From Fibrobacter sp. UWT2 (lineage in GTDB: Bacteria; Fibrobacterota; Fibrobacteria; Fibrobacterales; Fibrobacteraceae), in contig NZ_FRBF01000003.1 of the NCBI RefSeq assembly GCF_900142545.1, positions 1-64,000 of the forward strand: DNA of 64,000 nucleotides, in the 5' to 3' direction. Below, piece by piece: positions 52,368 through 60,826 of this stretch. The notes under the pieces were generated by a model. That model was given only the letters and a program-made list of their open reading frames with translations. It was not told where the DNA came from and searched no databases. How positions within the stretch are numbered: the stretch's first letter is position 1; every line of letters starts with the position of its first letter. A program made the position numbers and the translations under genes.

Positions 52368-54027
52368 ACAAAATAATAATGGTGTCATCCTGAGCGTAGT
52401 GCGGGGACTTTTTCTTCTCGTAGCTTTATTCCTCGCGGCTTGTAGCGATTTTCACGGCCCGTGGGATTACTACCCCGAAAAGCGTGACGTGTACACGGGT
52501 ATCTACACCTACGGCTACGTTATCAGTGGCGAATCGCCTTATGTCTGCTTTTCGAAGGTTTACGAACTCGACGAAACGGCTGCAGAAAGCTTTGCCTTTT
52601 ACGATAGCGCCTACGTGACGGTGTCGGGTTCTTTTGCTGACGGCAAAGAGGATGTCGATACGACTCTTGTCTTGCGCCCTTATCGGCCTTATAGCGGCAA
52701 GCCGAATTGCTTTAGCGGCTATGGTTATCTTGGTAAAGTGGGCGAGACTTACAAGCTGGAAGCCTACTTTGAATGGGACAGCTCGGGCCACAAGGCAAAA
52801 TCCCGTTACACGGCAGAGGCGACCATTCCGAACCCGGTAAGCGTCAAGGGGCTGAATGCTCCCCAGCAAGATGGCAGCTACAAGTGGATTCCCTACAATG
52901 AATCGATGCCCAGGTTCGAGATAGACTTCTTGGAATTCCCCATGGACATGGAATTCGTGAAGTGCGCCATGGATTACGACAGGACCGTCAAGGGTGTCAT
53001 ATCGGTCATGAACTATGACATGACGAATGCCGAGTCGCAGAATACCACGATTAATCATATGTTCAAGGGCTTTACTAGCGAAGACGACGAAGGCTATCGT
53101 GGAATTTCGCTTCATGATCCGTTGGAACAGTCCCAGAATCTTGGCTTCACATCGAACCGCAGGGTGGCCGATTATTATGCACTGGATACGCTTTACCTGA
53201 TGAATATGATGTTGCCGCTTGGTGATGTTTCGGTAGATTTCTATTCGACCGATGCAGCCTACATTGACTATATCGACAAGGTAAAGGAATCGGTGAACGA
53301 CTCGCGTATTGTGCCCGAATCCAACATTGAAAATGGAATGGGCGTATTTAGTGGAATGGCGAAGTCAAGGGTGCTGTTGCATGTCAATGGCGAGGGCGTG
53401 AATATGAAGCACATTGCTCACCACAACTGCTACAATACCGAGGGCGATCTTTCGGACAGCTGGGATTCCAAGGGCTGCAGGCTTTATCAAGATGTCTTCT
53501 GCGCGGGAATCTATGCCGAACAATACTGGTACGAAGATTTGGCAGAACTCAATAGCTGGGCGTATGAACGTTACCGCGATACCGTGTCTAGCAGGCATCT
53601 TGAATCTTGCTTTGCCTCTAACGTGAAGGCAGCCATGATGCTCGATACTACTAAGTGGTCGCTGTTCTTGCCCGACACGATTAGCGAGGGTGCGAAATTT
53701 ATGGCTTACGCCGATGGCCTCAAACGCTATTGCGTGGCAAGCAACTTCGAGAACAACAAGATTGCCGATTGTTACGGCTTGTACCAGTCGTGCATTGTGA
53801 GCCCGGAAGCCAACTACTGCAAGGATTATCTGTGGACCTGGTGCGCTGACCGCGACTGGCCCAACGAGGAACAGTGCTGGAGCGCCTTGGTGAGCCGCTA
53901 CTACCTAACCGAACAGAAGTCGAGCATTATCAAGCGCGAAGTTCAGAGAATCTGCGACTATTACCACCCCGTTACTTGCGACAACTGGTGCGAAAAGCAG
54001 AAAGATGGTCACATGAAATGCCAGTAA
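52351..54027 (+). CDS. Lipoprotein partner of the TonB receptor, DUF4249-like
   Basis: 558 residues. A lipoprotein signal ends at LAAC (Cys near residue 31); its front part NGVILSVVRG is encoded by a dispersed repeat. The mature part begins with beta-rich YTGIYTYGYVISGESPYVCFSKVYEL, like DUF4249 proteins, which usually follow TonB receptors. The C-terminal third is Cys-rich with many Trp and Tyr, unlike classical DUF4249. The overlap with the receptor gene implies joint use in substrate capture at the outer membrane. Ligand unknown. Confidence 0.65.
   Translation: MSTISRQNNNGVILSVVRGLFLLVALFLAACSDFHGPWDYYPEKRDVYTGIYTYGYVISGESPYVCFSKVYELDETAAESFAFYDSAYVTVSGSFADGKEDVDTTLVLRPYRPYSGKPNCFSGYGYLGKVGETYKLEAYFEWDSSGHKAKSRYTAEATIPNPVSVKGLNAPQQDGSYKWIPYNESMPRFEIDFLEFPMDMEFVKCAMDYDRTVKGVISVMNYDMTNAESQNTTINHMFKGFTSEDDEGYRGISLHDPLEQSQNLGFTSNRRVADYYALDTLYLMNMMLPLGDVSVDFYSTDAAYIDYIDKVKESVNDSRIVPESNIENGMGVFSGMAKSRVLLHVNGEGVNMKHIAHHNCYNTEGDLSDSWDSKGCRLYQDVFCAGIYAEQYWYEDLAELNSWAYERYRDTVSSRHLESCFASNVKAAMMLDTTKWSLFLPDTISEGAKFMAYADGLKRYCVASNFENNKIADCYGLYQSCIVSPEANYCKDYLWTWCADRDWPNEEQCWSALVSRYYLTEQKSSIIKREVQRICDYYHPVTCDNWCEKQKDGHMKCQ
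52380..52406. repeat. Dispersed TCATCCTGAGC-type repeat in a lipoprotein signal peptide
   Basis: GTGTCATCCTGAGCG matches 57438-57452. It is read in frame as part of the signal peptide of the following lipoprotein. Confidence 0.65.
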
Positions 54028-54052
54028 CATTATGGCGATAATTTTATAAGAC

Positions 54053-54085
54053 AAGCGCCCCGGCTTAACCGCCGGGGCGCTTTCT
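54053..54085. terminator. Bidirectional terminator between convergent genes
   Basis: A 12-bp perfect stem (AAGCGCCCCGGC with its complement) and a 6-base loop between two convergent genes; followed by TTTCTG. Confidence 0.85.
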
Positions 54086-54112
54086 GTATGCAAGTTTTTG
54101 AATGCTGAAGAG

Positions 54113-55297
54113 TTACTTATTCTTTAACGCAAGGATTCGCTTGACGCTTTCGTCAATGCGGGATTCTTTTATGTCGCCGTTTTCGACGGCCTTGACGACG
54201 GCATCGAATACCTGCGTGAATTCGCGTGAGCAAAGTACCACGTCAACACCTGCCTGAATTGACTTGATTGCGGCTTCAGCGTTGCCGAATTGCGTGGTGA
54301 TGGCGCCCATGTCCATGGCGTCGGTCACGATGACTCCATTGAAGCCGAGTTCGCCGCGGAGCTTGTCTTGCAGAATGACCGGTGAAAGCGTTGCGGGCAG
54401 TTCGTTGCCGGTGACTTTCGGGGCCGCGATGTGAGCGGTCATGATCATCTGGGCGCCTGCCTTGATGCCTGCCTTGAACGGAATCATTTCGCACTTGAGC
54501 ATTTCATCCCAGGTTTTGTTGGTTTCGGCGTAGCCGGAATGCGTGTCGGTTTTTACGTCGCCGTGGCCGGGGAAGTGCTTGAGCGTGCCGATAATGCCTG
54601 CGGAATCGAGACCGTTCAGGTAGCTTACCACGAAATCGGCGGCGGTCTCGGGATCATCCGAGAAGGCGCGCGGGCCGATGACGATGTTTTCCGGGTTCGT
54701 GTTCACGTCGGCGACCGGGGCGTAGTCGATGTCGAAGCCGTATTCCTTGATGTAGCTTCCGATGGTGAATGCCGCCTTGTAGGCTTCGTTCGGGTCGCCG
54801 CTTTCGGCGATGGCGGCCATGCTTTCGTACTTGGGAACGTCAAAGTTTTCGTTGTTTGCGATGCGGGCGACGCGGCCGCCTTCTTCGTCAATGGCGAGGA
54901 ACGGAGAACCGTTCAGTTTCCTGATTTCGGCGATAAATGCTTCCAATTGCGATTCGTCTACAATGTTGTGGGCGTAAAGAATCATACCGCCGATGGGGTA
55001 GTCCTTGTTGATGGCGAGCATGGTTTCGTTCACTTTCTGCAGCTTGAAATCCGGAAGTTCGGCGTATTCGTTCCAGTGGATGCTGGTGTCAAGTGCTTCG
55101 GGGCGCACAAAGAACATCTGGCCCACCTTCTCGCGGATGGACATCTTGCTTACGTCAATCGATGCACCCTCTTTGCCTGAATCGTCAGGGGCCGATGATG
55201 AAGAATCGTCACCACAAGCGACTAGTGTCAGGGTTAACGATAATGCAAAAATGGAATGTCGCGCGATGCTCGCAATGACGTTTTTCTTGAAATCCAT
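54113..55297 (-). CDS. Family 3 glycoside hydrolase lipoprotein, NagZ-like
   Basis: 394 residues from ATG 55297 (GAGG upstream). A lipoprotein signal ends at LVAC; its front, NVIASIARHSIF, is encoded by a dispersed repeat. A Ser/Asp linker is followed by the GH3 barrel: EKVGQMFFVRP, FLAIDEEGGRVARI, the NagZ-type loop KHFPGHGDVKTDTHSG with the His/Asp dyad, and nucleophile Asp in VIVTDAMDMGA. The family removes N-acetylglucosamine from muropeptides or chitin-like chains; the lipoprotein form would act in the periplasm or at the surface. A peptidase of the same theme lies upstream (15-bp gap). Confidence 0.88.
   Translation of the reverse strand: MDFKKNVIASIARHSIFALSLTLTLVACGDDSSSSAPDDSGKEGASIDVSKMSIREKVGQMFFVRPEALDTSIHWNEYAELPDFKLQKVNETMLAINKDYPIGGMILYAHNIVDESQLEAFIAEIRKLNGSPFLAIDEEGGRVARIANNENFDVPKYESMAAIAESGDPNEAYKAAFTIGSYIKEYGFDIDYAPVADVNTNPENIVIGPRAFSDDPETAADFVVSYLNGLDSAGIIGTLKHFPGHGDVKTDTHSGYAETNKTWDEMLKCEMIPFKAGIKAGAQMIMTAHIAAPKVTGNELPATLSPVILQDKLRGELGFNGVIVTDAMDMGAITTQFGNAEAAIKSIQAGVDVVLCSREFTQVFDAVVKAVENGDIKESRIDESVKRILALKNK
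55252..55283. repeat. Dispersed CGTCATTGCGAGC-type repeat in the GH3 signal peptide
   Basis: On the minus strand CGTCATTGCGAGCATCGCG followed by ACATTCC, like the widely known CGTCATTGCGAG bacterial dispersed repeats. It is read in frame as the n/h-region of the signal peptide. Confidence 0.6.
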
Positions 55298-55312
55298 AAA
55301 CACCTCGTTAAA

Positions 55313-56446
55313 TTATTCAATATTGAAGACCTTACCCGAAAGCATCAAGCGAATCGCCTTCGAAAGGGTAGTCTTGTTTGTGAGTTTGTCTGTATCGACT
55401 TCCTTCTTTTCGCCGCTAATGTCAAAGGCGAGTGTGGCGCCGTTGTCGTTCACGTCCATCTTGACTTTTGCGCCCATCACGAGCGGCAAGTTCACGTCAT
55501 CGTGACCGGCAGGGAATCCGCACATCACAGGAATGTCGTATTTCTTGAGGTAGCTCGAAAGCATGGCCTCGGTACTTTCGTAATCAAGATCGGTGCCGGA
55601 ATCCACGAACTCGCCGAGAATCACGCCGCGCACGTTTTCCATGACGCCGTGCAGTTCGATGGAATGGAACATGCGGTCGATGTTGCGAAGGTTTTCGCCG
55701 ATTTCTTCCATGAACAAGATGATTCCGTCGTTCTGGAAAACGTCGATGTCGCTTGCGCCAATGAGTGGCACGAAGGTGGTCATGTTGCCGCCTACGAGAA
55801 TGCCTTCGGCTTTACCCTTCTGGTTGTACTTGTGCTTGGGAACCTTGTAAGTCGGCACTTCGCCTTTGAGCAAGTCTCGCAGGAGTGTGCTGTTGTCGTC
55901 TTTGCCTGCGGTTTTGGCAATGCTGGAGCTCATGGTGCCGTGAATGCTCATGACGCCTGCCTTGGTCTGCATGGCGTGCAGTGTGGTGATGTCGCTATAG
56001 CCAATAAGCCACTTGGGATTCTTTTTCACAAGTTTCGGGTCAATGAGGTCGACCAGTTGAATGGTGCCGTAGCCGCCGCGGTTGGCAAGGATTGCCTTGA
56101 TGCTTGTGTCCTTGAGGGCGGTAATAAAGTCTTTGGCGCGTTCTTCGGCGGTGCCGGCGTATTTGCCAGCTTCAAGTTTGTCCACGTTCTTGCCGATAAC
56201 GGGCGTGAATCCCCATTCTTTAATGACATCGGCTGTCTTTTGGATGTTGGAATCGGGGGTGGTGTACGAAGGCGAAATTAAGGCAACCTTGTCGCCCTTT
56301 TTCAGGAATGCGGGCATTGTGCATTCGGCAAGGGGCGTTGATTCTCCGGGCCAATCGATGGCGCTAGTGGAGCCGTCGTCGCTGCAGGCTGAAAGGATAC
56401 ATAGGGCTGCGATAGCACTGAATGTGCCAAATTTTTTAATATCCAT
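55313..56446 (-). CDS. LD-carboxypeptidase (peptidase S66) lipoprotein
   Basis: 377 residues from ATG 56446 (GGAG 6 bases before). A lipoprotein signal ends at LSAC. S66 features: FLKKGDKVALISPS start, AILANRGGYGTIQLVDLID, nucleophile Ser in IGYSDITTL, the following HGTM, then GEFVDSGTDLDY in the second domain. Family members trim the terminal D-Ala from murein tetrapeptides in recycling, normally in the cytoplasm; the lipid anchor is unusual. It is co-directional with the GH3 gene, suggesting a small peptidoglycan-recycling unit. Confidence 0.85.
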   Translation of the reverse strand: MDIKKFGTFSAIAALCILSACSDDGSTSAIDWPGESTPLAECTMPAFLKKGDKVALISPSYTTPDSNIQKTADVIKEWGFTPVIGKNVDKLEAGKYAGTAEERAKDFITALKDTSIKAILANRGGYGTIQLVDLIDPKLVKKNPKWLIGYSDITTLHAMQTKAGVMSIHGTMSSSIAKTAGKDDNSTLLRDLLKGEVPTYKVPKHKYNQKGKAEGILVGGNMTTFVPLIGASDIDVFQNDGIILFMEEIGENLRNIDRMFHSIELHGVMENVRGVILGEFVDSGTDLDYESTEAMLSSYLKKYDIPVMCGFPAGHDDVNLPLVMGAKVKMDVNDNGATLAFDISGEKKEVDTDKLTNKTTLSKAIRLMLSGKVFNIE

Positions 56447-56493
56447 GATTTTCTCCAATTCTAGTGGGGGAAAATAAAAAAATTTGCTTTTGC

Positions 56494-56528
56494 GGTAACA
56501 CTTTTCGCGAGGTGGGGTGTTTTAATTA
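56494..56528 (+). promoter_or_regulatory. Shared bipartite motif, site C (before TtpC-type operon)
   Basis: GGTAACAC at 56494 and GTGTTTTAATTATG at 56517, starts 23 bp apart as at sites A and B. The right half is less complete (GTGTTTT). It lies 68 bp before the ATG at 56562. Confidence 0.6.
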
Positions 56529-56561
56529 TGTAATTTTGAAGAAACCCTATTGCGGAAAGTT

Positions 56562-57398
56562 ATGAAACGACTGAAATTATTACCGTTAACGCTTGTCGTG
56601 ATGCTCCTTTCGGGGGTGGCATTTGCCGATCGCGATGCCGAAATTCGCGATTTGAAGCTGGAAAAAGATAAGCTGAATTCCGAAATACAGAAATTGAACC
56701 GCCAGATTGCCTCGACCGATTCGATGCTCAAGGCGGACGATTCCCGCTACAAGACGTTGCAGGCCCGCTACAAGGCCGACACGGAACGCCGCCGTAGCGA
56801 AATCGATACCTTGAATGCCAAAATCAAGAACGTGGCTGCTGAACTCCAGACGGAACGCAACAAACAGGCCCGCGCCAAGAACAAGAGCGACAATGTGGCA
56901 TCCAAGCGCAAGGCTCTGCGCGAAGAACTCGCAGGCATCAGCAAACGTTTAGAAGCACAAGTCGCGCAGACGCTCCCGTGGGAACGCGAAAGCAGACTGG
57001 ACCGTGTCAAATCGCTCACCCGCGATATCGAAAGCGGTAATGCCAGCGAAGAAGAAGCTTTTTCTCGCCTGAAATCGCTTGTTGCCGAAGAAACCAAGTT
57101 CGGTGACGAAGTGGCAATCATTAACAGCCCGCTGACCCGTAAAGACGGCGAACTCATTAACGCGGCGATTTTGCGTATTGGTAACCAGTGGATGGTTTAC
57201 AGCGACGACAACGGCACCGTTTTCGGAACGCTCGTGCGCAAGATGGTGGATGGCAAGATTGTCTACGAATGGAACGAAGACTTGAATTTGGAAGAACGCG
57301 CTGCGGTAAAGCTCGCACTTGACGTGAAGCAGGCGAAAAAGCCACCTCAGGTCGTGAAGCTGCCCGTAAGTCTTTCTGTGGTGGGGGGTGAGAAATGA
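56562..57398 (+). CDS. Periplasmic coiled-coil protein, DUF3450-like
   Basis: 278 residues from ATG 56562. The signal peptide ends near AFA|DRD. Residues about 25-150 are a continuous coiled coil (EIRDLKLEKDKLNSEIQKLNRQI...); the C-terminal part is globular (RIGNQWMVYSDDNGTVFGTLVR). Position and form match the DUF3450 protein that opens TtpC-type TonB operons in gamma-proteobacteria, where it is thought to work with the large TolQ-like protein. The next gene overlaps its stop (ATGA). Confidence 0.7.
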   Translation: MKRLKLLPLTLVVMLLSGVAFADRDAEIRDLKLEKDKLNSEIQKLNRQIASTDSMLKADDSRYKTLQARYKADTERRRSEIDTLNAKIKNVAAELQTERNKQARAKNKSDNVASKRKALREELAGISKRLEAQVAQTLPWERESRLDRVKSLTRDIESGNASEEEAFSRLKSLVAEETKFGDEVAIINSPLTRKDGELINAAILRIGNQWMVYSDDNGTVFGTLVRKMVDGKIVYEWNEDLNLEERAAVKLALDVKQAKKPPQVVKLPVSLSVVGGEK

Positions 57399-59029
57399 TA
57401 GACGAGAGACAAAAGACGAGAGACGAGAGAGTGTTTGAACGTGTCATCCTGAGCGAAGCCCGTCAGGGCGCAGTCGAAGGATCTAGAGCATTTTTGTTTG
57501 CAACGATCCTTTTCCTCTCGGCGACTTCTGCTTTTGCGTGGCCGTGGTCGGGCTCGGGCGAAAGCAAGGCGACTGCCGAAGACCAGGCACGAATCAAGGA
57601 TTCCCTGCAGACTGAAGAAGTTCGCAACTTGCAGCGCGAAGTAGAGGCTTTGACCCGCATTCGCCTGCAGAAGGCCGATTCGCTTGAAAAGCTTGAAGCC
57701 GAACACTGGCGCAAGCGTTATGCCGAATCCCAACTGACCGAAGAACACCAGGCAGCATCGCGCGAACTGGATGCCCGCTATTCCAAACTTTCGACAGATC
57801 TTGGCCGCGTGAGCGAAGAAGTGGCGGCAAGCAAGAGCCTGACCGAAGAAGCCGAAGAAAAGGCTCAGTCCGAAGAATCTGCTTACGATGCATTGAATAC
57901 GCAGGTGAAACTTTCGATCGACAAGACGCTTGGCGATGCCATGGGCGATTACCCGGTGGGCATGAATGGTCGCTTGATTCGCCTGAAGCAAGCTTCTAAC
58001 GAAGCCGAAAAGGCAACGCCGAATACGATTGGTGCGGTGCAGAGCTACATGGACGATTTGCTGATCCGCCATGAATTGACTTATACGCAGTTCTACGGTC
58101 GCGAAACTTCGCAGGTGGGCAGTCGCCCCGATGTGAACGTGAACCGTTTGCGCTTGGGTACCGTGTTCCTCGGCGAAGTCGCGCAGGACAATGGCGATGT
58201 GCAGGCATTGCTCCGCTCTGGCGCCTTGCAGGGTAAGGTGTTTGAATGGAATGCTGCGCTCCCGCCTGAAATGGCTGGTAACGTTAAGCAGGCTGTGGTA
58301 CAGGCAGGTTCTGCTGGCGAAAGTGCTTCGCCGACGGTCGTGATTCCGCTGGATGTGCTCCAGAATAAGGCAATCAAGAATGCGATTACCGACACCAAGG
58401 AACTCACGATGACCGAACAGTTCAAGGAATTCTTCAAGAAGGGCGGTATCGTGATGTACCCGCTCATGCTGGTGGCGATCTTTGCGTTGCTCCTTTGCTT
58501 GGAACGCTTCCTGGTATTGACTTTCCGCGGACATTTGGGCCGCCGCTTCTTGAAAAAGTTGAATGCGCTTGTCAAGGAATCCCGTTACGAAGACGCTGCG
58601 AATCTTTGCCTGAAAAAGGAAACGAGCCTTTCGCTGGTCCTGTTTGCGGTGCTGAATCGTGCCCGCGATAAGCGCGAAGACGCCGAGCGCTCTCTGCAAG
58701 AAGCGATGCTCCGTGAACAGCCGAAATTGGAACGCCGCATGGGCCTCTTGGCTGCCATGGGAACGATCGCTCCGCTGCTTGGCTTGCTCGGTACGGTGAC
58801 CGGTATCATTACGCTCTTTACCGTGATTACCGAAGTCGGCACGAACGACGCACGCGTTTTGGCAGGCGGTATTTCCGAAGCCCTGGTGACGACGGAAACG
58901 GGCCTTGTGATTGCCATTCCGGTGATGATTTTGCACGGCCTCTTGAGCGAAAAAATTGAAAAGGTCACGAGCGAAATGTATGTGCAGAGTACCTCGCTAT
59001 TGAACAGAATTTTCGGGAAGGAAGCGTAA
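57395..59029 (+). CDS. TtpC-like protein: periplasmic coiled coil plus MotA/TolQ/ExbB channel
   Basis: 544 residues. The first 40 residues are odd: IDERQKTRDERVFERVILSEARQGAVEGS is translated dispersed repeat, placed before a signal sequence (AFLFATILFLSATSAFAW). GTG 57431 is an alternative start. A coiled coil (about 60-170) and globular region precede a membrane span near residue 360 and the TolQ/ExbB channel with ERRMGLLAAMGTIAPLLGLLGTVTGIITLF and GISEALVTTETGLVIAIP. Such long forms (TtpC) support TonB2-type energy transfer. It is followed by a normal ExbB 6 bp later. Confidence 0.82.
   Translation: MIDERQKTRDERVFERVILSEARQGAVEGSRAFLFATILFLSATSAFAWPWSGSGESKATAEDQARIKDSLQTEEVRNLQREVEALTRIRLQKADSLEKLEAEHWRKRYAESQLTEEHQAASRELDARYSKLSTDLGRVSEEVAASKSLTEEAEEKAQSEESAYDALNTQVKLSIDKTLGDAMGDYPVGMNGRLIRLKQASNEAEKATPNTIGAVQSYMDDLLIRHELTYTQFYGRETSQVGSRPDVNVNRLRLGTVFLGEVAQDNGDVQALLRSGALQGKVFEWNAALPPEMAGNVKQAVVQAGSAGESASPTVVIPLDVLQNKAIKNAITDTKELTMTEQFKEFFKKGGIVMYPLMLVAIFALLLCLERFLVLTFRGHLGRRFLKKLNALVKESRYEDAANLCLKKETSLSLVLFAVLNRARDKREDAERSLQEAMLREQPKLERRMGLLAAMGTIAPLLGLLGTVTGIITLFTVITEVGTNDARVLAGGISEALVTTETGLVIAIPVMILHGLLSEKIEKVTSEMYVQSTSLLNRIFGKEA
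57400..57485. repeat. Compound dispersed repeat inside the TtpC-like gene
   Basis: GACGAGAGAC-type units at 57400-57430 (as at 50184-50214) adjoin GTGTCATCCTGAGCGAAG...CAGTCGAAGGATCTAG at 57438-57485 (as at 52380 and 10081-10130). Two repeat families side by side are translated before the signal sequence. Confidence 0.75.
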
Positions 59030-59035
59030 GCGGGC

Positions 59036-59719
59036 ATGTCTAACACCCATTACATATTCCTGGAGTCTCTGCAGAACACTTACCAGGCGGGCGGCGTGGT
59101 CATGCTCCCGATCCTCTTGGCAGGCGTTATCGGATTCTACTTCCTGTTTTCGAGCTGGTTCCGCATCGGGAGTGATTTCTTCCGCGCTGACATTCACAGA
59201 GTCATCAAGCGTATGCGTCTTGACTTGAACGGCGGTAACGAAGAATACGAAAAGAATGCTGAACCCCCGAGCGTCGAAAAGGCGTTGCGCAGGCTTCGCA
59301 AGCGTGGCGGACTTTTGGGTTGCGAGCTGAGCTATGCGATTGATGTGGCGAAGGAAAACCCTGAAGGATTCCGCGACTACATGCAAGTGCGTCTCGCCAA
59401 GACGGTACGCTACATGGAACAAGGGAACCACATTGTGTCTGTGATGGCCTCGGCCGCACCGCTCCTGGGTTTGCTTGGAACCGTGACGGGCATGGTCTCG
59501 ACCTTTGAAGTGATTACGCTTTACGGAAACCAGAACCCGGTGCTCATGGCCGATGGCATTTCCGAAGCGTTGATCTCGACGCAGAGTGGCTTGCTCGTGG
59601 CATTCCCGCTCACGCTTTTGAAACAGCGCCTGGATGAACGTGTTGAAATTTTGCGCCAGAAGATGGAACTCGGCGCGACTGTGATTGAAAACTATTTTGT
59701 GGAAAAGGCTGAAGGCTAG
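59036..59719 (+). CDS. exbB: ExbB/TolQ-family proton channel subunit
   Basis: 227 residues with three hydrophobic spans. The channel motif is SVMASAAPLLGLLGTVTGMVSTFEVITLYG, followed by DGISEALISTQSGLLVAFPLTL. It couples proton flow to TonB movement. It is flanked by the TtpC-like gene and ExbD with gaps of 6 and 2 bp, a tight operon. Confidence 0.88.
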   Translation: MSNTHYIFLESLQNTYQAGGVVMLPILLAGVIGFYFLFSSWFRIGSDFFRADIHRVIKRMRLDLNGGNEEYEKNAEPPSVEKALRRLRKRGGLLGCELSYAIDVAKENPEGFRDYMQVRLAKTVRYMEQGNHIVSVMASAAPLLGLLGTVTGMVSTFEVITLYGNQNPVLMADGISEALISTQSGLLVAFPLTLLKQRLDERVEILRQKMELGATVIENYFVEKAEG

Positions 59720-59721
59720 TT

Positions 59722-60126
59722 ATGGAATTCAATTTGCCGAGAAGAAAGCAGAAAGACATGGGCATCGAAATGGGCCCGCTGATGGATATCGTGTTCATCT
59801 TGCTCATTTTCTTTGTGGTGACGTCTTCGTTTACGCGTGAAACGGGTGTGGACGTGACTAAGCCGCAAGCACAGTCTGCAAGCCAGCTCGAAAAGGAAAA
59901 CTTGCTGATTGCCATTACGCGTGAAGGCACGATTCACATGAACGAACGCCAGGTAGACTTGGCAAGTTTGCAGGATATCTTGAAACAGTCGCTTGCGAAG
60001 GCTCCGGACCGTGAAGCGGTGGTGATTGCCGATAAGGGGGCTGAAACGGGCGTATTGGTGCAGGTGATTGACATGTGCAACTTGGCCGGAGTGAAAAAGG
60101 TTTCGATTGCGGCTCAGGCGGAGTAA
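59722..60126 (+). CDS. exbD: ExbD/TolR-family protein
   Basis: 134 residues. One N-terminal membrane helix (MGPLMDIVFILLIFFVVTSSF) contains the conserved Asp of the ExbD proton path (PLMDIVF). A periplasmic domain follows (LLIAITREGTIHMNERQVDLASLQDIL). Its stop overlaps the start of the TonB gene by one base (TAATG). Confidence 0.9.
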   Translation: MEFNLPRRKQKDMGIEMGPLMDIVFILLIFFVVTSSFTRETGVDVTKPQAQSASQLEKENLLIAITREGTIHMNERQVDLASLQDILKQSLAKAPDREAVVIADKGAETGVLVQVIDMCNLAGVKKVSIAAQAE

Positions 60127-60773
60127 TGTTGCATTTTTTGAAAAAAATAGTGAAGCGTTTTAGCATTTTGCTTGCGGCGATTCTCGCGAGTATGCTTCTC
60201 GTGTTCTCGGTGACGATGGCGAACTTGTTCCTGACGGGCAAGGTGTTCCACGAAAAGAAATACAACAAGACCGAAATCGCGATCAAGAAGGTCGACGAAG
60301 TCGAGAAAAAAGTCGAAAAGAAAAAGCCCGCACGCAAGCCGAATCGCATGAAGTCGAATTCCCGCTCGCCTAAGGCTGGCCCGCGTTTTGCAATGAATTT
60401 GGGTGCTGCTTCGGGTAACGGCGGCGCAGCCGTAAGCCGCGACTTGGTGGCTGATTTCCGCGGCGGTGCGCTCTCGACGGAGAAGGGCGATGTCGACAAA
60501 AAGCCTGAAAGTCGCAGCATGGCGAATTTCCAGGTGCCGCCCAAGATTCGCGATAACGAAATCGATGCAACACTCCGACTCAGTTTTTGCGTGGATGTAA
60601 GCGGCAAGGCTTACGATATCAAAGTGCTTGAAGAGTCTCCTGCCGGTTCTGGCCTTGCGCAAGCCGGTCGAGAGGCTCTTGGTCGCATGACGTTTACTCC
60701 TGCCGAAAAGGCGGGCAAGGCGGTGCCCTTCTGTGGTATGGAACAACCGTTCGAAGTGAAATTTAGAGACTAG
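60126..60773 (+). CDS. tonB: TonB-family energy transducer
   Basis: 215 residues. N-terminal anchor (MLHFLKKIVKRFSILLAAILASMLLVFSVTMANLFL), a Lys-rich segment (about 55-80) in place of a long Pro-rich one, and a C-terminal TonB domain (about 135-215: IDATLRLSFCVDVSGKAYDIKVLEESPAGSGLAQAGREALGRMTFTPAEKAGKAVPF). It should link the ExbB/ExbD motor to receptors such as the one at 49809. Weak sequence identity is expected for TonB, so the call rests on domain order and operon. Confidence 0.85.
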   Translation: MLHFLKKIVKRFSILLAAILASMLLVFSVTMANLFLTGKVFHEKKYNKTEIAIKKVDEVEKKVEKKKPARKPNRMKSNSRSPKAGPRFAMNLGAASGNGGAAVSRDLVADFRGGALSTEKGDVDKKPESRSMANFQVPPKIRDNEIDATLRLSFCVDVSGKAYDIKVLEESPAGSGLAQAGREALGRMTFTPAEKAGKAVPFCGMEQPFEVKFRD

Positions 60774-60779
60774 TTAGAA

Positions 60780-60806
60780 GTAGACGGTAGACAGTAGGCA
60801 GTAATA
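60780..60806. repeat. Dispersed CTACTTCCTAC-type repeat, inverted copy
   Basis: GTAGACAGTAGGCAGT is the exact complement of ACTGCCTACTGTCTAC at 36989-37004. It lies just after the TonB stop. Confidence 0.75.
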
Positions 60807-60826
60807 TTTTAGTAGAGACGAATGTT

